From CAYGZQ01 sp964354375 [NCBI: uncultured Planctomycetota bacterium] (GTDB lineage: Bacteria > JAJVIF01 > JAPKYR01), in NCBI GenBank assembly GCA_964354375.1, contig CAYGZQ010000102.1, positions 1 to 9,016 on the forward strand: a stretch of 9,016 bases of DNA, in the 5' to 3' direction. A program made the position numbers and the translations under genes. This document shows positions 1 to 6,379 of this stretch, piece after piece (position 1 is the stretch's first letter; each line of letters starts with the position of its first letter). Below the pieces are notes generated by a model, which saw nothing but the letters and a program-made list of their open reading frames with translations, did no database searches and was not told the origin of the DNA.

Positions 1-1739
1 GGACTAGCCTCCTCCGAAGTCTCCGCCGAACCCGGCGTTCCCGATTCGGCTGGACCGGCGGCCCCGACGCCCGCGGCTCCCGCTTCCGCTCCCTCAATCG
101 GACCCAGGTTCTCCCCCTCCGGCTTCGATGTCGACTCCTGAACATCGGAGAGGTCGACCGGAATCGTGCCGGGAGGTACCGACGGGATCACCCCCGGAAG
201 CCTCGGCAGCTCCGTGCCCGGAATAATGCCCTCAAACAGGACCGATCCCTCCCCCATCGAAGTCGATCCGGGCTCCCAGGGCACCCAGCCCGCCGGAAAA
301 TCGGTCGCGGGCCTCAGGGTCCCGAAGCCCGGCGGAACCGTGTACTGGGGCTCCTCCTCTTCGGCTACAACCGGCTCCTCCAGAAGATTCTTCGGGATTT
401 CCTCGACCTCCGTCTGCTCCTCCTCTTCCGTGTACCACAGGGTGAATTTCTCGCACTCAGCATGTTTGTCATCCTGGTGGAAATAGACGACATTCCCCCC
501 GGACGAGCGAAGCTGCAGCCATCCGTCCTTCCCCTTCGTCTCGGCCTCATCGCATGTCACTTTCGTCGGGACGCTCAGGAGGGCGCGAGTGATCTTGTCG
601 CCCCTGGACGGCGGACTCTCCCGGTCCTCCACCACTTTGTTGTCGTAAAGCCATTTCCCGTCCTTCTGCCAGAATTCGCAGCTCCCCTCGAACAGCGCGT
701 ACTCTGTCTCGTTCTCACCGTGGAACTCATCGCTCTGAGCGTACTTGTCGGTCTGCTCGAAACGGACCCCCCCGTGCGCATCGAAAATGTCCTTGTCGTA
801 ATTGTACTCGGCGTCGGTGAAGGTGACGGTCGTGTCCTGCTGTTTCAGCGCGTATTCCAGTCTCTGACGCTTCGTTGAATCCTCGCCCGGACGTTCTGCG
901 TCCTTGTCGGCGTAGACCAGCATCGTGCTCGAGCCGCGCATGTAGATCGTCTTCTCATCTTCGGAATCGTGTATCTCCAATTCGTCGCATTCCAGCGTGA
1001 AATCCTTGTCGTCCACAAAGACCCTGCCCTCGCCGAAGAATCTGTAAATCTCGTTGGTTTCGTCCAGCGTGGCCTCGTCGGAGGAGATGATTGTCGTGTC
1101 GTAGACAACCATCACATGTCCGCGAAGCTCGGTGAGTCCCGCGCTCTTCTGGTAATAGATCCAGTCGGCCGCGACGTCAGTGAATTCGACCCCCTCTTCA
1201 TTTATCTCGGGAAGAGGGCCGAGTTGCGTGACGTCGGGCTCCGGCGCTCCTGCCACGACCTCCTCGTAGAACGGGTCCCTCGGACGGGCTGCGAATACAG
1301 CCCTCTCGGCCTCGGATGGACTCAGGTCGTAAAGCTCCGCATAGTCCGGCAAGGCGATCTCGGGAAGCGCGAACTCCCCCTCGGCCGGCGGCCCGATCAA
1401 CGCTTCGCCGTCCGCCGGCGAAAGATCCGCCGTCTCTGCCGGCCCCGGGATCAGGAGGTCCTCGCCCTCGAACGGGCTCAGGTCCACCGGCTCGGACTCC
1501 ATTCCGCTTGGCTGGACGGCCTCCTCCGATCCCGACCCGGACAGGCCGGCAGTCTCACCCGTGCCGTCGGCGGGGCCCGTCGGCGAGCCTGAATCCTGGG
1601 CATACAGGCAGAACGGTCCAATGATGAGAACCATCACGACCGCGATGATGAGCCTGAGGACCTCCCTCAGTGCGACATCATCGGGCGACGCCGGGAACCG
1701 ATCATTAGCGGGAATTCGTTGTTTCTTGCCACCGTTCAT
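1..1739 (-). CDS. Secreted OstA/LptA-like protein, 3' end outside window
   Basis: The frame is open from an ATG at 1739 to the left edge: 579 codons with no stop, so the C-terminus is missing. Residues 25-47 are a hydrophobic signal sequence preceded by basic residues, with a plausible cleavage after LYA (residue 47); there is no convincing lipobox. Residues 50-180 are acidic and Pro/Gly-rich and contain three DLSP repeats (residues 86, 105, 138). Residues about 185-440 show the beta-strand pattern of OstA/LptA domains: 'LRGHVMVVYDTTIISSDEA', 'GEGRVFVDD' and 'AHGGVRFEQ', each an 'x-G-x-V' strand followed by a 'sD' turn. Residues 440-579 are again Pro/Glu/Gly/Ala low complexity. LptA proteins bridge LPS across the periplasm and are usually under about 250 aa, so this one is far longer. 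It starts 16 bp after the LptC-like gene with only a weak GAGAA ribosome site, suggesting translational coupling. An LptD N-terminal or other OstA-like periplasmic role is also possible. I infer the family from strand pattern and context. Confidence 0.72.
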   Translation of the reverse strand, partial: MNGGKKQRIPANDRFPASPDDVALREVLRLIIAVVMVLIIGPFCLYAQDSGSPTGPADGTGETAGLSGSGSEEAVQPSGMESEPVDLSPFEGEDLLIPGPAETADLSPADGEALIGPPAEGEFALPEIALPDYAELYDLSPSEAERAVFAARPRDPFYEEVVAGAPEPDVTQLGPLPEINEEGVEFTDVAADWIYYQKSAGLTELRGHVMVVYDTTIISSDEATLDETNEIYRFFGEGRVFVDDKDFTLECDELEIHDSEDEKTIYMRGSSTMLVYADKDAERPGEDSTKRQRLEYALKQQDTTVTFTDAEYNYDKDIFDAHGGVRFEQTDKYAQSDEFHGENETEYALFEGSCEFWQKDGKWLYDNKVVEDRESPPSRGDKITRALLSVPTKVTCDEAETKGKDGWLQLRSSGGNVVYFHQDDKHAECEKFTLWYTEEEEQTEVEEIPKNLLEEPVVAEEEEPQYTVPPGFGTLRPATDFPAGWVPWEPGSTSMGEGSVLFEGIIPGTELPRLPGVIPSVPPGTIPVDLSDVQESTSKPEGENLGPIEGAEAGAAGVGAAGPAESGTPGSAETSEEAS

Positions 1740-1755
1740 GCACGTTCTCAACGGG

Positions 1756-4041
1756 TCAGGCCCCATCGCCCGTATTGCCTTCGCCTTCCGCCGGAACGAA
1801 CGGCGACGGTACCTCCGGACCCATCGTCTTCTGCTTCTCGGCTTCCGATTGCGCCTGCGATTCCGGCAGATACTCGATCGGAGGCGGTCCGGGCGGATTC
1901 TCTATCTCCTCGGTCCAGTTGCCCAGACCTTCCGCTGTGCGCTTCTCAAGAAGACGCGCCCTCGCGTCGTCCTCGGGCTTCTTCTCCTCATCCTTCCTGA
2001 ATTCCTTCAGGTTCTCCCGATATTCCTCGGGCACAATGTTTCTCGCGATCGCCGCTCCCTCCGCTATGTACTCTTCGAGCATCAGATCGAGCGTCAGAAG
2101 CGCGCACGAGAGCTTCTCCCCGTCCTCGTTCCCGTAATCGACGCTCCCGGCCATTACGAGTATCTCCGTGTTTTCCTCGTACTGGCCGCGATCGCCTTTT
2201 ATGACCTGCTCCTCCTGACGGAAAACGACATTGCCGAACGCCCAGCTCACTTTGCGGCTGTAGGAGAGTATGGCGTCCGCTGTGACCACGCTCGGATTCC
2301 TGACATCCTCCCTCGCTCGCTCATTCCTCACTTCCTCGATCGCTCCGCTCGAGACCCACCATCCGCCGCTGAACTGATGGACGATCACATCTCCCCAGGC
2401 CTGGATCATGTCCGAGTCCTCGCTGTACACGACGTTGTTGGCCTCGATGTCCTTCTCCGGCTGCATCACAAGAACGCGACCGTACCCCTCAGTGATGTTC
2501 TCCCTCCAGTTGTGAACCAGGTAATTTCCGATGAATTGGGTCGGCGTCTTTCTTATGGCCTGCGCAGCCCGGCTCTTGGGGGGCTCATGCTTCGTGTCCT
2601 CAAGGTTCTGGAACCGTGCATCGGCCTGCCTCAACGCCTGTACCCGATGCCCGCCAAGGTCGATATGCAATTCCTCGCACCAGATTTTCTTGTTCTGCCG
2701 GTAGCAGAACACCAGACCGTCGCGCATCTCCGTCGACGGATTGAAATCCGGATTCCCCTCGAATGACTCGGAGTACAGATCCGGAGATATCTTCCAGTCG
2801 GTGATGCCGGAGTAGTCGGGCGCCGTGAGCACTTTCTCGGGGTCGGAGCGGGGAATGCCGGGAAGATCGAGAGTGACATCGCCCGAAGTCACCGCACCGC
2901 TGATGTCGGGACCCATGAGGCCCTGCCCCGGAGCGCCGATTGACGTGCGTCCCGGGCTGTCCGTCCCCATCGACCCGCCCATGGGAGATGTCCGCCCTCC
3001 CATCAGCTCGGGATCGTTCGGATCCACGCTCGCGCTCTCACCGGGCACCGTCGAAGGCTGCTCCGCCCCCGAGGTATCGACCGATCCGTTGTGATTCCGA
3101 AACGGGCTCCCGGCAGGAAGCAGCGAGTTGGTCTCTCCCCTCAGAAACGCGAGTTCCTCGGGGCTCAGGTCCATCTGCGCGACGCTTTTCTCCAGCGCCT
3201 CTGCGTACGCCGGGTCGTTCAGACGCTCCATGATTGCCGCTACGGAGGTCTGAGTCGCCCCGGGCAGCTCTCGACCGTTCTCGTCCAGGTTGTGAAGGCT
3301 GCGCACGTTCAGAGGGATGTACGGATAGCACTGACAGGCGCGATCGCCCTTGTCGTAGTGCACGTAGGACGCCAGCACGTTCATCCCGTTGCCCTTCTCT
3401 TCACCCTCGACCTCCTCTATCGGAAATTCGCCTTCCCGCGTAACGAAATTCTCCCCCTCCAGCCCGACGATAAACATCTCAACCTTCCCCACAAAATCGA
3501 TCGTCACCAGGTCGTCGTCCGAGTAAAGCGAGTTCGCCACAATGTGATTGTCCTCGACCCGGAAATCGACGGGCACGGGGCACGACAGAACCTTCTTCTC
3601 CTCCTCCCACGTCAGCTTCTCCGTCTCCAGCCAGGTTGTGCCGTCCGCCGATTCGACCTCGACATTCCCCGTCAGCGTCAACCTTTCGTGAGGCTTGTCC
3701 CATTCCCCGTGATCGCCACGGATGATGACGTTCTCCTCGCCGCCCTTGAAGAGAATAAGCTCATAGATACGCGTCAGATCGCTCGATTCGGTCTCCTTCT
3801 CCTGCCTTGCCACCTCGCTTCTGAGCTCCCAGACCTTCGCCCCATTCTCATATCCATAGACGACAGGCTCATCCACGACCGTGACCGTTTTCTTCTCCTC
3901 CACAAACGTCTCGAGCTCGCGTTTGGCGGCCTGCCCGCTCGTGACAACCAGATAGATGAGCGCCAGTATGACCGCAGCCGCAATCGCAAAACTGCGTACG
4001 CCAATGAGCAACTGGTTTTTCCATGTGTACCGGGATTCCAT
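1756..4041 (-). CDS. LptC-like membrane-anchored protein with OstA/LptA-like C-terminal region
   Basis: 761 aa from the ATG at 4041. A possible earlier ATG at 4068 would add nine residues (MCQRKRWAC) but has no ribosome site; 4041 has GGTGG (4048-4052) six bases upstream and begins MESRYTWKN just before the membrane segment at residues 17-34. Residues 51-191 resemble LptC, the inner-membrane-anchored protein that receives LPS from LptB2FG: 'VWELRSEVARQ', 'LTLTGNVEVES..GTTWLETEKLTWEEEKKVLSC' and 'GKVEMFI'. Residues about 311-431 are a Gly/Pro/Ser/Met-rich linker. Residues about 531-661 carry OstA-like strands ('NNVVYSEDSDMIQAWGDVIV', 'GDRGQYEENTEILVMAGSVDYG'), and the tail is charged and Pro-rich. 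Ordinary LptC is about 190 aa, so this looks like an LptC fused to, or extended by, an LptA-like jellyroll. It is followed at once by a second OstA-like gene. Family assignment is fairly sure for the N-terminal part and inferred for the C-terminal part. Confidence 0.75.
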   Translation of the reverse strand: MESRYTWKNQLLIGVRSFAIAAAVILALIYLVVTSGQAAKRELETFVEEKKTVTVVDEPVVYGYENGAKVWELRSEVARQEKETESSDLTRIYELILFKGGEENVIIRGDHGEWDKPHERLTLTGNVEVESADGTTWLETEKLTWEEEKKVLSCPVPVDFRVEDNHIVANSLYSDDDLVTIDFVGKVEMFIVGLEGENFVTREGEFPIEEVEGEEKGNGMNVLASYVHYDKGDRACQCYPYIPLNVRSLHNLDENGRELPGATQTSVAAIMERLNDPAYAEALEKSVAQMDLSPEELAFLRGETNSLLPAGSPFRNHNGSVDTSGAEQPSTVPGESASVDPNDPELMGGRTSPMGGSMGTDSPGRTSIGAPGQGLMGPDISGAVTSGDVTLDLPGIPRSDPEKVLTAPDYSGITDWKISPDLYSESFEGNPDFNPSTEMRDGLVFCYRQNKKIWCEELHIDLGGHRVQALRQADARFQNLEDTKHEPPKSRAAQAIRKTPTQFIGNYLVHNWRENITEGYGRVLVMQPEKDIEANNVVYSEDSDMIQAWGDVIVHQFSGGWWVSSGAIEEVRNERAREDVRNPSVVTADAILSYSRKVSWAFGNVVFRQEEQVIKGDRGQYEENTEILVMAGSVDYGNEDGEKLSCALLTLDLMLEEYIAEGAAIARNIVPEEYRENLKEFRKDEEKKPEDDARARLLEKRTAEGLGNWTEEIENPPGPPPIEYLPESQAQSEAEKQKTMGPEVPSPFVPAEGEGNTGDGA

Positions 4042-4066
4042 ACAGGCCCACCGCTTCCTCTGACAC

Positions 4067-4123
4067 ATTGTAACCCGCTGCTGTTCAAAGGGCCAGTAAA
4101 TTAATGTTAAACGTGCAAACCAA
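4067..4123 (-). promoter_or_regulatory. Weak promoter candidates for the LptC-like gene
   Basis: On the minus strand TTGGTT (4118-4123) lies 17 bp from TTTACT (4095-4100), a 3/6 and 4/6 match to sigma70 boxes. A better -10 word, TACAAT (4067-4072), overlaps the upstream ATG at 4068 but has no good -35. If that -10 were used, the transcript would begin inside the longer reading frame and only the ATG at 4041 could serve as start. The evidence is weak; read-through from dnaB is the alternative. Confidence 0.2.
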
Positions 4124-4131
4124 AATGAGGA

Positions 4132-4201
4132 GGGCGGCCGTCCGGGGAGGGGAAGAGGAGATGAGTTCGGATTGCGGTCCCCGGGTTTCTGTCGGCCGCC
4201 C
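4132..4201 (-). terminator. Large nested hairpin after dnaB
   Basis: Nine-base arms at 4132-4140 and 4193-4201 (GGCGGCCG core) pair perfectly, and inside them a second pair of seven-base arms at 4142-4148 and 4178-4184 (CCGGGGA) also pairs. In the direction of dnaB transcription the structure starts three bases after the stop codon and is followed by CTCCTCATTTTGG, a poor U tract. It may be an intrinsic terminator of dnaB or an attenuator limiting read-through into the lpt-like genes. Confidence 0.45.
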
Positions 4202-4203
4202 CG

Positions 4204-5625
4204 TTATGTGGATCGGTACGTGATCGGCGGCTGATCCAGCGGCAAGAATGTCGCGTATTTCCTGAGAAACAGCAGGAATATCTTGCCGATCGCCCCGTTT
4301 CGGTTCTTGGCCACGATGAGCTGCGTTTCCTGCTCGTCGTCAGGATCATACTGCCGCCCCTCCTGCTCCTCCTCCTCGGAGATATCTCTGTGAATAAACA
4401 GCACGACATCCGCGTCCTGCTCGATCGCGCCAGACTCCCTCAGGTCCGACAACTGCGGCATTTTCTTCCGACCCTCTCTGCGCTCGATATGCCTGGAAAG
4501 CTGGCTGAGAGCCATTACGGGCGTTTCAAGCTCCCGCGCCAGAGCTTTCAGGCTCCTGGATATCTTCGAGACCTCCTGCACCCGCATGTCGCCCGATCCC
4601 AGCTCCCCATCTATCAGTTGCAGATAATCGACGACCACCAGGTCCAGCCCCTGCTGCTCCAGCTTTATCGCCTTCACCTTCGCCCTGAGCTCGCTTATGG
4701 TGAGCGACGATTCGTCGTCGATGAAAATCCGCATTGGATCCAGAACGCTCATCGCATTCCTGAGACGATCCCAGTCGGTGAGGCCTTTCGAGTCCTTCTT
4801 GTCACTCAGACGTTTCTGCCTGAGCCGGTACGAGTCGAGCTGACCCGCCGCGCATAACAGCCTCATGAGAAGCTCGGTCTGACCCATCTCAAGCGACAGA
4901 AACGCCACCTTCCCCCCCTGGGCGCCTACGTTCCGCGCTATGTCCAGCGCCAGCGCAGTCTTGCCCTGCGACGGCCTCGCAGCAAGAATGATCAGATTGC
5001 CGGGCTGAAACCCCAGAAGCATGCGATCGAGGTCCGAATACCCCGAGGGCGTACCCGGAGGATCCTTCTGCTCATACGTGTCGCTGTACTTGCTGAAGAA
5101 GCTCGTCGCGACCGGACCGATCACATCGTAGGATTTGTGCTCCTTCAGATCGAGAAGCTCCAGGAACCTGTTCGAGGACCAGTCGATGACCTCCCTGACC
5201 GGACGCTTGCCCTCCCGCGCGAACGCAGCCATCTCGTTCCCAAGCCGCGCGAGCTGTCGAAGCTTCGATTTCTCCGCTACGATGCGCGCGTAATGCTCTG
5301 CGTTCCTGACGGACGGCACCACGTTGGTGAGTCCCGCTATGTACTCGCCGCCGCCCGCGGCTTCGAGGTTGGCGGACGTCATCAGCGCATTGGTGAGAGA
5401 TATGTAATCCGGATGTACGTTCTCGGCGAACAGACCCCTTACGGCTTCGTAGATAATGCGGTGGGGAGGGTGGAAGAAGTCCTCCGGCTTCAGGTGGGCG
5501 AGAATGGTGAGCAGAGCCGCCCGATCCATAAGACAGCATCCGAGCACGCTGCGCTCCGCCTCAAGATTGTGAGGCGGGACGCGCGTCTGCTCAGTTTGAT
5601 ACGACTGGCTGGAATCGACCGTCAT
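4204..5625 (-). CDS. dnaB: Replicative DNA helicase DnaB
   Basis: 473 aa, the usual DnaB length. The product is the hexameric 5'-3' helicase of the replication fork. The N-terminal DnaB domain begins 'VPPHNLEAERSVLGCCL' (residues 17-32) and runs to about residue 120. A linker follows, then the RecA-like C-terminal domain from about residue 190: 'TPSGYSDLDRMLLGFQPGNL', Walker A ARPSQGKT at 216-223, Walker B LVVVDYLQLI at 329-338, SQLSR at 374-378 and LRESGAIEQDADVV at 395-408. All catalytic motifs are intact and there is no intein. The ATG at 5625 has AAGGAAAAGGG just upstream. Unlike in many genomes, dnaB is not directly behind rplI here: a divergent two-gene operon lies between. Its promoter region carries DnaA-box-like 9-mers. 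The assignment is secure. Confidence 0.98.
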   Translation of the reverse strand: MTVDSSQSYQTEQTRVPPHNLEAERSVLGCCLMDRAALLTILAHLKPEDFFHPPHRIIYEAVRGLFAENVHPDYISLTNALMTSANLEAAGGGEYIAGLTNVVPSVRNAEHYARIVAEKSKLRQLARLGNEMAAFAREGKRPVREVIDWSSNRFLELLDLKEHKSYDVIGPVATSFFSKYSDTYEQKDPPGTPSGYSDLDRMLLGFQPGNLIILAARPSQGKTALALDIARNVGAQGGKVAFLSLEMGQTELLMRLLCAAGQLDSYRLRQKRLSDKKDSKGLTDWDRLRNAMSVLDPMRIFIDDESSLTISELRAKVKAIKLEQQGLDLVVVDYLQLIDGELGSGDMRVQEVSKISRSLKALARELETPVMALSQLSRHIERREGRKKMPQLSDLRESGAIEQDADVVLFIHRDISEEEEQEGRQYDPDDEQETQLIVAKNRNGAIGKIFLLFLRKYATFLPLDQPPITYRST

Positions 5626-5671
5626 GCACCCTTTTCCTTCCGCCCGGCAGTGTAGTCAAAATGTCGCCATA

Positions 5672-5700
5672 ATTCTACATTTTTGTTAAGATAATTTCCA
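5672..5700 (-). promoter_or_regulatory. Probable dnaB promoter
   Basis: On the minus strand TGGAAA (5695-5700, 4/6 match to the -35 consensus), a 17-bp spacer and TAGAAT (5672-5677, 5/6 match to -10) predict a start near 5665 and a leader of about 40 nt. The -35 lies inside a DnaA-box-like 9-mer (5694-5702), so DnaA or another protein bound there could affect transcription. Confidence 0.45.
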
Positions 5701-5726
5701 CATTATTGTCCACAGCATGTGGAAAA
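5694..5726. promoter_or_regulatory. Cluster of three DnaA-box-like 9-mers
   Basis: ATTTCCACA (5694-5702, +), TTGTCCACA (5706-5714, +) and TTTTCCACA (5718-5726, minus) start exactly 12 bp apart. The third fits the relaxed consensus TTWTNCACA; the other two differ from it at one position. The last two form an imperfect 9-3-9 inverted repeat with a perfect core TCCACA-GCA-TGTGGA. AT-rich DNA follows to the right. The cluster could bind DnaA to regulate dnaB or act in replication, or it could be the operator of an unrelated repressor. Confidence 0.4.
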
Positions 5727-5753
5727 ATCCTTTCCCACCCGGCACTAATTTCT

Positions 5754-5800
5754 TCAACCCAGGTTGATTTTCCGAATTTGCAGGCACTCTTGTTGCAAGA
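5754..5800. repeat. Two short operator-like inverted repeats
   Basis: TCAACC-CA-GGTTGA (5754-5767) and TCTTG-TTG-CAAGA (5788-5800) are perfect small dyads in the dnaB/DUF2089 intergenic region, 38 to 84 bp upstream of the rightward promoter. Neither is followed by a T run, so they are not terminators. They are candidate protein-binding sites, with no identified partner. Confidence 0.3.
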
Positions 5801-5819
5801 ACCTTATGTAATTAGTGAA

Positions 5820-5854
5820 GATTTTCAAGAAATAATATTGACTTTATGAAAATC
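5820..5854 (+). promoter_or_regulatory. GATTTTCA inverted repeat flanking the rightward -35
   Basis: GATTTTCA at 5820-5827 and its exact reverse complement at 5847-5854 bracket the -35 box TTGACT (5838-5843), with a 19-bp spacer. A further GATTTTC occurs at 5766-5772. Arms placed two helical turns apart around a promoter element are typical of repressor sites. The DUF2089 helix-turn-helix protein encoded just downstream is the natural candidate, by inference. Confidence 0.35.
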
Positions 5855-5866
5855 ATGGAGTATCTT
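5838..5866 (+). promoter_or_regulatory. Probable promoter of the DUF2089/SHOCT operon
   Basis: TTGACT (5838-5843, 5/6 match), a 17-bp spacer and TATCTT (5861-5866, 4/6 match) fit a sigma70-type promoter. It predicts a start near 5873 and a leader of about 42 nt before the ATG at 5915. Surrounding DNA is AT-rich, in contrast with the GC-rich coding regions. Confidence 0.5.
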
Positions 5867-5914
5867 CTCCCTGCGTCCTGAAAAACCGTCCAGTGCCCGG
5901 AAATCGGCCCTGCC

Positions 5915-6379
5915 ATGAGATACTACATGAACAACTGCCCAAAGTGCGATTCACACCTCAACGTAACTCGCTACGATTGCCCGTCGTGCGGAACCAGGAT
6001 CGAGGGTGAATTCAAAGGTTGCGCTTTCTGCAGACTTGGCGATGAGGATAGACTATTCGCCCTTGTATTCATCCAGACGGAGGGAAACATGAAGGATGTG
6101 GAACGGCTTATGGGCATAAGTTATCCCACCGTCAAGGCCCGGCTGGCAAAGCTCAACAGCTCGCTGGCCCCCGAAACCCCCGACATCCGCTCCCAACTGG
6201 TATCCACCGAGGATACCAGTGCAGGGATACCGGATGCCCCGAAAAGAAACCGAATTCTCGATCGCCTGGCGTCCGGCGAGATATCCGCAAAAGAGGCTTC
6301 GAGCCTCCTGCGCGGACGGACCTCAGAACCCGGCAGTCCGGCGTCCCATAAGACAAAACAAGGAGACGATGATGAATAG
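5915..6379 (+). CDS. DUF2089-family zinc-ribbon/HTH regulator
   Basis: 154 aa. The N-terminus holds three CxxC pairs (Cys8/11, 22/25, 36/39), the first two forming a zinc ribbon: 'NCPKCDSHLNVTRYDCPSCGTRIEG'. Residues 44-84 form a sigma-like helix-turn-helix, 'GNMKDVERLMGISYPTVKARLAKL', with SYPTVKARL as the likely recognition helix. This order is typical of DUF2089 proteins, which are presumed DNA-binding regulators of unknown target. A polar linker (about 85-112) leads to a short helical motif, ILDRLASGEISAKEASSLLRG (114-134 region), that resembles the N-terminus of the next protein. No strong ribosome site precedes 5915; the ATG at 5927 (residue 5) is an alternative start that keeps all cysteines. 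It overlaps the SHOCT-like gene by 8 bp, so the two are coupled, and it is divergent from dnaB. Autoregulation is likely but inferred. Confidence 0.88.
   Translation: MRYYMNNCPKCDSHLNVTRYDCPSCGTRIEGEFKGCAFCRLGDEDRLFALVFIQTEGNMKDVERLMGISYPTVKARLAKLNSSLAPETPDIRSQLVSTEDTSAGIPDAPKRNRILDRLASGEISAKEASSLLRGRTSEPGSPASHKTKQGDDDE
6196..6220. repeat. Perfect 10-bp inverted repeat inside the DUF2089 gene
   Basis: ACTGGTATCC (6196-6205) and GGATACCAGT (6211-6220) are exact reverse complements separated by five bases, and GGGATACC follows at 6224-6231. The repeat falls in codons for the variable linker of the regulator, where protein sequence constrains little. It would form a stable mRNA hairpin or an intragenic protein-binding dyad. 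Confidence 0.55.
6361..6365 (+). promoter_or_regulatory. Ribosome binding site of the SHOCT-like gene
   Basis: AGGAG lies within the last codons of the DUF2089 gene. Two consecutive ATGs follow at 6369 and 6372; the spacing is three bases to the first and six to the second, so 6372 is the better start. Confidence 0.6.

Noticed and set aside
969-1592. Plus-strand open frame of 207 codons
   Set aside because: It is antisense to the OstA-like gene with its clear signal sequence and strand pattern; no family is recognised.
1561-2766. Long plus-strand open frame of 401 codons
   Set aside because: It lies antisense to the LptC-like gene and the start of the OstA-like gene, is Arg/Leu/Pro-rich, and shows no motif. 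High GC content makes such antisense frames common.
3091-4104. Plus-strand open frame of 337 codons
   Set aside because: It is antisense to the LptC-like gene, whose membrane anchor and LptC-type strands are coherent. The antisense product is low-quality Arg/Leu/Val sequence with no domain.
5626-5914. Calling the dnaB/DUF2089 intergenic region the chromosomal origin
   Set aside because: Only three DnaA-box-like sites are seen, two of them imperfect, and neither dnaA nor dnaN is in view. It is kept as a lead, not annotated as an origin.
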